Below are positions 56,500-64,000 of a stretch of 64,000 bases of DNA, one piece after another. Where the stretch lies: contig NZ_JSBN01000040.1 in NCBI RefSeq assembly GCF_000797515.1, positions 31,627 to 95,626 on the forward strand, read 5' to 3'. Position 1 is the first letter of the stretch. The number at the start of each line of letters is the position of its first letter. The position numbers and the translations under genes are program-made. Below the pieces are notes generated by a model, which was not told where the DNA came from, searched no databases, and saw only the letters and a program-made list of their open reading frames with translations. The DNA is from Sphingomonas sp. Ant H11 (GTDB lineage Bacteria > Pseudomonadota > Alphaproteobacteria > Sphingomonadales > Sphingomonadaceae).

Positions 56500-56583
56500 A
56501 TTATCTGGAGTGAAATCATGGAAAACCGAAGGAAACCTGCGTCTCTCGCCGCCACGCTCGACATAAACTGCGACTGCAAAGAA
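56500..56583 (-). repeat. RIT copy 1 right terminal inverted repeat (84 bp)
   Basis: Exact inverted copy of 52889-52972. It ends at GAA, and the DUF932 reading frame resumes at once with AGC ATC TTC. No palindrome is present at this end. Confidence 0.9.
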
Positions 56584-56697
56584 AGCATCTTCGATTTCGT
56601 CCAGGGCATCACCGCCGTCGCGCGCGACAAGCCCCACCAGGACGCGCGGCTCGAGCTCGAAGGCAAGGCCAAGAAGCTGCTCGATCGCGCCGCCTGA
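56584..56697 (+). pseudogene. DUF932 gene, 3' end (37 codons)
   Basis: In-frame end of DUF932: SIFDFVQGITAVARDKPHQD, ARLELEGKAKKLLDRAA, stop. It joins to ..EEGRPPE on the other side of the RIT element. Confidence 0.8.
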
Positions 56698-56848
56698 TCC
56701 CCGCAATGCCGGAGATGCGGTTGTCCGTGTCTCCGGCTTTGCGTCCCCTAGCCATACTGTTTCCGGGCTGTCTTGTGGCCCAGATCCAGGTCACCTATTC
56801 AGTGGTGCGGCATGGAGCACAATCGCCAAACGAGCGACTGGATACAGA

Positions 56849-57966
56849 ATGCTAGAGCAGGCGCCTGCGGAATATTACATCGATGAAAGCGGCAATACCG
56901 GCGACCTGAGCACGGTCAAAATCGACTCCTACTTCGTCGAACAGCGCATGTTCGCCTTGGCTGCATTCGGCTGCACGCTCGACCAGGACTTCACCGATAA
57001 ATTGGGCGCACTAAAAAAGGCGCACCGCATCCAGTCGTCGGAGCTCAAATCAAAACAGGCTTATGACAAGCCGCGCTTCATCTTTGATCTTCTGGACCTC
57101 CTTGAGACGCGCCGCGCCCCAATCTTTATCGAGCTTGTCGACAAGCACTTCTTCGTTGTCGTGAACATCATCGAGCGAATGGTGGTGCCCTATGTGGGGG
57201 AATGCGACACTCAACCTGGCGCCCTTTGGATGAAGGGCGTTATGGCGAACTACATGGCGCTATATGCACCTCCCGAGCTGGCTCACGCCTTTGCCGCATG
57301 TTGCCAAAGCAGAGACCACGCGGAAATACGCGAACTTTACAAGCAAATAATTCGGTGGGCGCAGGGAAGCGGAGTTCCGCCTACTGACGTGGCGGCGGGG
57401 ATCATCCGTTTTGCGCGCGACAGCTTGAAGGACTTCCGCAAGCTGCCGAAAGCCAAGGCCGTCGAGCGGGCATTACCGATTCCCGACAAGAATCCCGCCG
57501 GGAAGCTGCTCTGGGTTCTGCCGAACCTGACATCGTTCACCAACATCTACGCCCGGATCAATCGCTTCGCGCGAAAGCAGGTTTCCGGCGTGACGCTGTT
57601 CCACGACGAGCAATTGCAGTTCGGAGACATTCTTCTGCACAACAAGAAGCTCGCAGAGGACCTGGCGCAGCTTGGCGTGAAATTGCCCCTGCAGACGGCC
57701 GACTTCGAATTCTCGCAGGCGGCGACCTGCAATTCCAGCGATCGCACGATTCTATCGGCATTCAGGTCGCCGACGTCCTCGCCGGTTTCATCGCGCGATA
57801 TGTACAGGACGCTGTGTGGGGCGGCGCCCCCATGCATCCTGACAAGGTAGCGATTTTCCGCCGCCTCGTCGCAACAGGCGACCGCAGCTTGGGTTCGGGT
57901 GTCAACTTCGTCGCGCCCGACAACATGATCCGCTTCCTCGGCATCGAACCGCGCTCGAATTTCTAG
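56849..57966 (+). CDS. DUF3800 family protein (one frameshift)
   Basis: About 372 residues after repair. The N-terminus has the family hallmark EYYIDESGNTGDL, in which the Asp is probably a metal ligand of an RNase H-like fold. Near 57730 one base is missing; ..DFEFSQAAT continues as QRSHDSIGIQVADVLAGFIA, where the ..Q-ADVLAGF block is the second conserved DUF3800 motif. It ends LGIEPRSNF. Function is not established; these genes are frequent in mobile and defence-related islands. Confidence 0.8.
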
Positions 57967-58153
57967 GGCGGCATCAAGCCGTCATGGGCGAATACGAAGG
58001 ACTGGCGCGGGATCATCGCCGGTTCTGGCAGTGACCTTACCGATGGCGTTTGATGGTGTCGCTGCCCTCCTAGAGTGAGAGGGCGGTGCTTCGCTTCGTG
58101 ACGGGTTTAGGGTCGAGAGAGAGGCTTTCGGCGCCCGTCGCGGAGTAAGTCTC

Positions 58154-60291
58154 ATGGCAACTGCCATTCAGAAGATCACCCTGTCGTCGGCGCAGGACAT
58201 CCCCTTCAACAAGCTGGTGCTGAGCCAGTCGAACGTCCGCCGCGTCAAGGCTGGCGTCTCGATCGACGAGCTGGCCGAGTCGATCACCCGGCGCGGTCTC
58301 ATCCAGTCCCTCCACGTCCGGCCGGTGCTCGATGCCGACGGCCAGGAAACCGGCATGTACGAAGTGCCGGCGGGCGGGCGTCGCTTCCGCGCGCTGCAGC
58401 TCCTCGTCAAGCAGAAGCGCCTCACCAAGACCTCCAAGGTGCCGTGCGTGGTGTCGGACGCAATGCCGACATCCTCGTCGACGAGGTGTCGCTGGCCGAG
58501 AATATCGAACGCGCCCCGCTGCATCCTCTCGACCAGTTCCGCGCGTTCCAGGCGATGCGCGAGAAGGGCATGACCGAGGAGGCGATTGCGGCTGCATTCT
58601 TCGCGTCCGTCCAGGTCGTGAAGCAGCGGCTTCGCCTCGCGGCCGTCTCGCCGTCATTGCTCGATATCTATGCCGAGGACGGCATCACGCTCGAACAGCT
58701 CATGGCCTTCACCGTCACCAACGATCATGCGCGTCAGGAGCAGGTCTGGGAGTCGGTTCGCAATAGCTGGCAGAGGGAACCCTACCAGATCCGGCGCATG
58801 CTGACCGAGACCGCCGTCCGCGCATCCGACAAGCGGGCCGTATTCGTCGGCATCGATGCCTATGAAACCAACGGCGGCTGCGTGCTGCGCGATCTCTTCC
58901 AGGATGACGACGGCGGCTGGCTGCAGGATCCTGCGCTGCTCGATCGCCTGGTCGCCGACAAGCTGAAAGCCTCCGCCGAAGCGATCGCCGGCGAAGGCTG
59001 GAAATGGATCGAGGTGGCGATGAGCTTCCCCTATGGCGCCACCCACGGCCTGCGCGAGATCGTGGGCACGCCGCTCGACCTGACGGCTGACGAACAGGCG
59101 ACCATCGAGGCGCTCAACGCCGAGTGCGCCAAGCTGGAGGCCGAATATGAGAACGCCGACGAGTTGCCGGACGAGATCGATCAGCGCCTTGGCGAAATCG
59201 AAACCGCGCTCGCCAGCTTCGACGAGCGGCCGGTCCACTACGAACCCGCCGACATCGCGATCGCCGGGGTCTTCGTCAGCCTGGACGCCGACGGCACGCT
59301 GTCGATCGACCGCGGCTATGTCCGACCCGAGGACGAGATCGCCAACCAGGCGGGCGATGGCGAGGGTGAAGAGCAGGATGGCGGCGACGATGACGCTGAC
59401 TATCCGGCGTCGCCTTCGGTCCAGCGCGCGGTCATCACCATCTGCGGCAAACCTGCCGAGCCCGAGGAGGAGGACGAGGACGACACGATCAAGCCGCTCC
59501 CCGATCGACTGATCACGGAGCTGACCGCCGATCGCACCCTCGCGCTCCGCGACAAGCTCGCCACCGATCCCTCGGTCGCCTTCGTCGCCGTCCTGCACAA
59601 GTTCTGCCAGGACGTGTTCTACGGCGGCAGCCAGTACGGCTTCGCGATGGAGGTCAGCGTGCGGGGCACGACCTTCCATTCGCAGCCCGAAGGGCTTCGT
59701 GACAGCGTCTATGCCAAGGCGATCGAGGCCCGGCACGATAGCTGGCGCAAACGGCTCCCGGCCAAAGTCGCTGATCTCTGGGATGGGCTGGCCGCACTGA
59801 CTGGCCCCGAACAGGCCGAACTCTTCGCCCATTGCGCTTCGTTCGGCGTCAATGCGCTTTATGAGCGGGCCGATCGCTACGGTGGCCGTGTCTCGGCGCA
59901 TAGTGTCGAACAGCGCATCGCCGAAGCCGATCGCCTGTCGCTGGCGGTCGGGCTCGACATGGCCGAAGCCGGGTGGCGGCCGACCGTCGCCAACTATCTC
60001 GGCCGCGTCACCAAGCCCCGCATCCTCGAAGCGGTGCGTGAAGGCGCCGGCGAGCGCGCCGCCCAACTCATCGCACATCTGAAGAAGGGCGACATGGCGA
60101 CCGAAGCCGAACGTCTCCTCGCCGAGACGGGCTGGCTGCCCGAACCGCTGCGCAATTCCGGCGCCGATGCCGAAAGCACCGAGGCGGACTCTGGCGAGGG
60201 CGACGAGGCGTTGCCGGACTTCCTCGACGGCGATGACGAGGAGACCAACACCGATGATGAGGAGGAACGGCACCTCGCCGCCGCGGAGTGA
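58154..60291 (+). CDS. ParB/RepB-like DNA-binding protein, copy 2 (one frameshift)
   Basis: About 712 residues after repair. The ParB N-terminal domain reads LVLSQSNVRRVKAGVSIDEL, AESITRRGLIQSLHVRPVLD, YEVPAGGRRFRALQLLV. One G is missing near 58450, where VVSDGNADILVDEVSLAENI should read. The helix-turn-helix is TEEAIAAAFFASVQVVKQRL. A long acidic linker (GEGEEQDGGDDDADYP; EEEDEDD) precedes a C-terminal domain GWRPTVANYLGRVTKPRILE that also occurs in copy 1. A leader with GAGAGAGAGG and a hairpin comes before the ATG. It is followed by a strong terminator. Confidence 0.85.
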
Positions 60292-60316
60292 CGGCGGTCC
60301 TCATCTGACTTGACGA

Positions 60317-60351
60317 GCCCGGCGTCCCTTCGGGGGCGTCGGGCTTTTTTT
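60317..60351 (+). terminator. Rho-independent terminator after parB-like gene 2
   Basis: A GC-rich hairpin GCCCGGCGTCCC / GGGGGCGTCGGGC with a short TTC loop, directly followed by seven T. It lies 26 bases after the ParB-like stop at 60291, so the following genes need their own promoter. Confidence 0.85.
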
Positions 60352-60458
60352 CATGCGCGCCGATCGAGAGGGAGAGTTTGGCCCGGACGTGGCGAGCCGG
60401 ACATGGAGGAGAGAGCGCCTGCCGGCTCTCCCGTTCCCTGCTCTCCGGGAGTGGCCTC

Positions 60459-60872
60459 ATGGCCGACTATTTCACCCATTTCTCATGCCTGCTCGATGTC
60501 GGCACGCCCGAGACCGCAGCCCGCGCGCTCGATCTCTACAACCAACTGTCCGAGGACGGAGCATCCGAGGAACCGCCGTCCGATGGCTTCCTCCTGTCCA
60601 TCCAGCCCGAGCATGGCGGCTCCAAACTCTGGATGCGCGACGATGTCACCGGCGATCCCGAACGGCTGATCCAGTTCGTCATACGCTGCGCCGCCGAATT
60701 CCACCTCACCGGCCGATGGGGCTTTCAGTACGCCAACACCTGCTCCCGGCCGCGTCTCGATGGCTTCGGTGGCGGCGCGCATGTCCTCGATCTCGCGACC
60801 GGCGAAACTGTGGCGTGGATCTATACCAACGGTTGGCTCGCCGAGGTGATCGATGGCGGCGATGGTGCCTGA
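60459..60872 (+). CDS. Hypothetical protein with CSRPR..FGGG motif, copy 2
   Basis: A 137-residue protein (MADYFTHFSCLLDVGTPETA). It shares WGFQYANTCSRPRLDGFGGG with FEWALSCSRPRVNEFGGG of the protein at 45382-45885. It lies between ParB-like 2 and helicase 2, and its promoter region (60360-60458) has purine-rich GAGAGGGAGAG and a CTCTCC/GGAGAG hairpin like the leader of the next gene. Function unknown. Confidence 0.6.
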   Translation: MADYFTHFSCLLDVGTPETAARALDLYNQLSEDGASEEPPSDGFLLSIQPEHGGSKLWMRDDVTGDPERLIQFVIRCAAEFHLTGRWGFQYANTCSRPRLDGFGGGAHVLDLATGETVAWIYTNGWLAEVIDGGDGA

Positions 60873-61021
60873 CATCATCGAGACCATTGTCTGTCGCTTG
60901 ATGGCGCGGCCGGGCCGCGCCCCTTGAGAGCGAGAGGAAGGCCGGGACGGGTTTGAGCCCGTCCGGTCCGAGAGAGAGCGCCGGCGGGCTTTCCCGCTCC
61001 GCTCTCCCGAGGACGTCTCCC

Positions 61022-63565
61022 ATGAATGCTCACACCCTTGCGGCGGCGCTGCCGACCGCCGCCGATCAGCCGACCGACGCTGCCGCCATCCATGCCGCGG
61101 CACTTCTCCTCCTTCCTCACATCGAGCGCGGCGAGCGCATCGACGCCGCGGTCTTGCGCACCGCCATGGAGACCGCCTTCGGCGCGTCCGATACTGCCGG
61201 CGCCTGGGACTGGAAGGACGCCTATGACGCCTGCGAAGCCGCAACCGTCCTCATGCTCCGCAAATACGGAAAGGCGCTTTTGCGCAAAGCCGGGTCTCCG
61301 GCTGCGGCGGTTCCTCTGTTCGGCAAGATCGCGGGACTTCTGCCCACCCACACGCGCCGCTCCGAGGAGGCGCAGGCCTTCCAGCAATTCTCGACGCCGA
61401 TCCCGCTCGGCCTGGCCGCGATCACTGCGGCCGCCATCACACCCGCCGATCGCGTGCTCGAACCATCGGCCGGCACCGGCCTGCTCGCCATCCTCGCCGA
61501 GATCGCCGGCGGCACGCTTGTCCTCAACGAACTCGCCGAAACCCGGGCCGCACTCATCTCCTCCCTCTTTCCGGCCATTCCCGTGACCCGCTTCGACGCA
61601 GCCCAGATCGACGATCATCTCGACCCGGCGACCGTCCCAACAATCGTGGTGATGAACCCGCCATTCTCGGTCCTCGCCAATGTCGAGGGGCGTGTCGCCG
61701 ACGCAGCCTATCGCCATCTCGCATCCGCGCTCGCGCGGCTCGCCGATGGCGGGCGCCTGGTCGCGATCACCGGCGCGAATTTCGGCCCCGACATACCGGC
61801 CTGGCGCGACGCCTTCGTCCGCCTGCAGGAGAGGGGCCGCGTCGTGTTCACCGCCGCCGTCCATGGCTCAGTCTATGCCAAGCACGGCACGACCGTCGAA
61901 ACCCGGCTGACCGTGATCGACAAGATCCCGGCCGACGAGCCATCCGCATTTCCGGCGTCCCCCGGCACCGCTCCCGACATCGCCACGCTGATGACGTGGA
62001 TCGCCGAGCATGTGCCGCCGCGCCTGGCTGTCGCGCCTGCTGTTCAGGTCATGCCGACCGGCGCCACGCCGCGCACCGTTCGCGGCTATCTCGCGCGCAC
62101 CGCGGCGACATCGGCGACCCGCGTGGGCCTCGCCGATCCCGAGGGCGTGCCGCTCGCCTATGAGACCGTCGACTGGACCCCGGCCGAGGGCGCCCGCCTC
62201 AGCGACGCGATCTACGAGCAATACGGATTGCAGACGATCCGTATTCCCGGCTCTCAGGCCCATCCCACCAAGCTCGTGCAATCCGCCGCCATGGCCTCGG
62301 TCGCCCCGCCCAAGCCGAGCTATCGGCCGACGCTGCCAGCGACCATCATGGACTCGCTCTCAGACTCCCAGCTCGAAACCCTGATCTTCGCGGGCGAAGC
62401 CCATTCCGATTTTCTCGCAGGTTCCTGGACCATCGACGACACTTTCGATGTCGTGGCGGCCGCCGCCGATGATGCAAACGGCGTCGTCCGCTTCCGCCGC
62501 GGCTTCTTCATCGGCGACGGCACCGGCGTCGGAAAGGGGCGCGAGTCGGCCAGCATCGTGCTCGACAACTGGATGCAGGGCCGGCGCAAGGCGGTCTGGA
62601 TCTCCAAATCCGACAAGCTGATTGAGGATGCGCAGCGCGACTGGTCCGCACTCGGCATGGAGCGCCTGCTGGTCACGCCGCTCTCGCGCTTCCCGCGGGG
62701 CAAGCCGATCGCTCTGCCGGAAGGCGTCCTATTTACAACCTATGCCACGCTGCGTTCCGACGACCGCGGCGAGAAGGTTTCGCGGGTCAAGCAGATCGTC
62801 GAATGGTTGGGCTCCGATTTCGACGGAGTGATCATTTTCGACGAGGCGCACGCGATGCAGAACGCTGGCGGCGGCAAGGGAGAACGGGGCGATGTCACGC
62901 CCTCGCAGCAAGGGCGCGCGGGGCTTCGCCTGCAGCACGCCTTGCCCAATGCCCGCGTCGTCTATGTCTCCGCCACCGGCGCCACCACGGTCCAGAACCT
63001 TGCCTACGCGCAGCGCCTCGGTCTGTGGGGTGGCGACGATTTTCCCTTCTCGACCCGCGCCGAGTTTGTCGAGGCGATCGAGGCCGGCGGCGTCGCGGCG
63101 ATGGAGGTGCTTGCCCGCGACCTTCGCGCGCTCGGCCTCTACACCGCCCGATCGCTGTCGTTCGACGGCGTCGAATATGAGCTGGTCGAGCACGAGCTGA
63201 CCGCCGAGCAGCGGCGCATCTACGATGCTTATGCCGGCGCCTTCGCCATCATCCACAACCATCTCGATGCGGCCATGCAGGCGGCCAACATCACCGGCTC
63301 GACCGGGACGTTGAACCGCCAGGCCAAATCCGCCGCGCGCTCCGCCTTCGAAAGCGCCAAGCAGCGTTTCTTCGGTCATCTGCTAACATCGATGAAGACG
63401 CCGACGTTGATCCGCTCGATCGCGGCGGACCTGGAGGCCGGGCATTCCGCGGTCATCCAGATCGTCTCGACCGGCGAGGCGCTGATGGAACGGCGCTTGG
63501 CCGAAGTTCCGACCGAGGAGTGGAATGACATTCGCGTCGACATCACGCCCCGCGAAGCCGTGTAA
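61022..63565 (+). pseudogene. Methyltransferase / strawberry-notch helicase fusion, copy 2, cut by RIT
   Basis: 847 codons with no frameshift. Methyltransferase part: RVLEPSAGTGLLAILAEIAG and VVMNPPFSVLANVEG. Helicase part: GFFIGDGTGVGKGRESASIV, VIIFDEAHAMQNAGG and VYVSATGATTVQNLAYAQRL. The homologous part of copy 1 continues for about 570 more residues, including the second helicase half. Here the gene ends at ITPRE; Ala-Val-stop come from the RIT flank (from 63557). The product would lack the C-terminal helicase domain and is probably inactive as a translocase, but the methyltransferase half is intact. The rest of the gene should lie beyond the second RIT, outside the window. Confidence 0.87.
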
Positions 63566-63585
63566 TGTGGAGCTCCACATTACAC
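63560..63585. repeat. 26-base palindrome at RIT copy 2 outer end
   Basis: The 20-base palindrome of copy 1 is extended here by GTG/CAC on each side to 26 bases. In copy 1 one arm base differs (GTCTAATG in place of GTGTAATG), which shortens the perfect palindrome. Confidence 0.85.
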
Positions 63586-63588
63586 ATA

Positions 63589-63672
63589 TTCTTTGCAGTC
63601 GCAGTTTATGTCGAGCGTGGCGGCGAGAGACGCAGGTTTCCTTCGGTTTTCCATGATTTCACTCCAGATAAT
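63589..63672. repeat. RIT copy 2 terminal inverted repeat (84 bp)
   Basis: Identical to the left repeat of copy 1. It ends at GATAAT, after which the sequence is the reverse complement of the ritC 3' flank of copy 1 (AACCCGCATATTATC). Confidence 0.9.
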
Positions 63673-63703
63673 ATGCGGGTTAGAGGGAGTGTTCGAAGAC
63701 GGG

Positions 63704-64000
63704 TCAGGCCCGCCTTCGAACGTCGGTGAGCATTGTGATCAAGGCGTCGGAAGGCGGCTTGAAGCGCCCCGGCTTGATCGCAGGGGCACCGTGGGCTGCG
63801 AGAATCTGCAGCTTCTCTTCGGGATCGGCGCGCAAGTAGGTCTCGGTGCTCTGGATACTGGCGTGGCCGAGCCATAATGCGACCTTGCGAATGTCCCCCG
63901 TCGCCGCGAGCGTGTGCATCGCGCAAGAATGACGAAGCACGTGGGGTGTGACGCGCTTCCCAAGGATCGACGGCTGCTTCGTCGCTGCCGTCTTGACGTG
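63704..64000 (-). CDS. ritC: RIT tyrosine recombinase C, copy 2 (3' part)
   Basis: C-terminal 98 codons of ritC, entering from the window end. It holds TPHVLRHSCAMHTLAATGD, VALWLGHASIQSTETYLRAD and ends KPPSDALITMLTDVRRRA. It matches copy 1 except for one A fewer at the place where copy 1 loses its frame, which shows that the copy 1 shift is an insertion. Confidence 0.9.
   Translation of the reverse strand, partial: HVKTAATKQPSILGKRVTPHVLRHSCAMHTLAATGDIRKVALWLGHASIQSTETYLRADPEEKLQILAAHGAPAIKPGRFKPPSDALITMLTDVRRRA

Larger units (their letters stand above)
52857..56583 (+). mobile_element. RIT (recombinase-in-trio) element, copy 1
   Basis: 3727 bases with three overlapping tyrosine recombinase genes in one direction and perfect 84-base terminal inverted repeats (52889-52972 and 56500-56583). 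This is the defining layout of RIT elements. A 32-base segment with a 20-base palindrome (52863-52882) lies outside the left repeat. The host gene reads GAA on both sides of the element (52854-52856 and 56581-56583), which looks like a 3-base crossover or duplication. The DUF932 frame continues directly after the right end, so this is a clean insertion. Confidence 0.9.
63557..64000 (-). mobile_element. RIT element, copy 2 (inverted, runs off the window)
   Basis: Same element as copy 1 in the opposite direction. The 84-base repeat is at 63589-63672 and ritC begins at its inner side. Between the helicase gene and the repeat is the 32-base segment with the palindrome (63557-63588). In copy 1 this segment is at the ritA end, in copy 2 at the ritC end. 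GAA at 63554-63556 and TTC at 63589-63591 mark the junctions. Confidence 0.88.

Noticed and set aside
58654..60273. 539-codon open frame antisense to the second ParB-like gene, and a 546-codon one at 35824-37464
   Set aside because: Both mirror clear ParB-like proteins with recognisable N-terminal domains; the antisense translations have no conserved blocks.
1..64000. CRISPR arrays, rRNA and tRNA genes
   Set aside because: I looked for regularly spaced repeats, rRNA-like sequence and tRNA cloverleafs and saw none; a tRNA scan was not possible here, so a single tRNA could be missed.

Overview
The window looks like part of a large conjugative plasmid (or plasmid-derived island) of a sphingomonad-type alphaproteobacterium. 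The evidence is high GC content, an F-type conjugation operon, a TonB/FecI/FecR-coupled lasso peptide cluster whose precursor resembles those of sphingomonads, a luxI-phyH pair, a MucR-family regulator and a plasmid backbone with ParB-like, strawberry-notch-like and DUF932 genes. This assignment rests on gene content read by eye, not on a database search.

Layout. (1) 1-19518, minus strand: one long, tightly overlapping F-type type IV secretion operon. In transcription order it holds a small secreted protein, dsbC-like, traA, traL, traE, traK, traB, traV, traC, three small membrane proteins, traW, traU, traN split into two secreted polypeptides, trbC, an S26 peptidase, traF, a trbB-like thioredoxin, traH and the 5' part of traG. 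(2) 19826-21495, plus strand: an unknown protein, an XRE regulator and a GntR regulator. (3) 21649-30667: a lasso peptide system. Precursor A, RRE-protease B and macrolactam synthetase C lie on the plus strand. A lasso-isopeptidase-like enzyme, a TonB-dependent receptor with an STN domain, FecR and FecI converge on them from the minus strand. (4) 31022-34609: an XRE regulator, a MarR-like regulator, a phyH-luxI pair and a sigma-region-4-like protein. (5) 34858-50046: plasmid accessory backbone with a CHC2/Toprim primase-like protein, ParB-like protein 1, a methyltransferase/strawberry-notch helicase fusion, Phd-like and VapBC toxin-antitoxin genes, a MucR-like regulator, a run of small unknown genes, a DpdA/queuine-transglycosylase-like protein and DUF932. 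(6) 50047-56583: a group II intron and a recombinase-in-trio (RIT) element, both inserted in the DUF932 gene. (7) 56849-64000: a DUF3800 protein and a second module (ParB-like 2, a small paralogue, methyltransferase/helicase 2), cut by a second, inverted RIT copy that runs off the window.

How the parts fit. The tra operon would build the mating pilus and channel. The lasso cluster would make a roughly 22-residue threaded peptide, probably with an 8-residue Gly1-Asp8 ring. The receptor would bring it (or a related peptide) back in, FecI/FecR would sense this, and the isopeptidase would open the ring.

Caution. About twenty genes are broken by single-base frameshifts, many in homopolymers (T5, T6, G8, C5, A4, GG), while conserved sequence continues in another frame. 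This is the signature of uncorrected long-read data, so frameshifted genes are annotated as single reconstructed genes and not as biological pseudogenes. Only the mobile-element insertions are treated as real disruptions.
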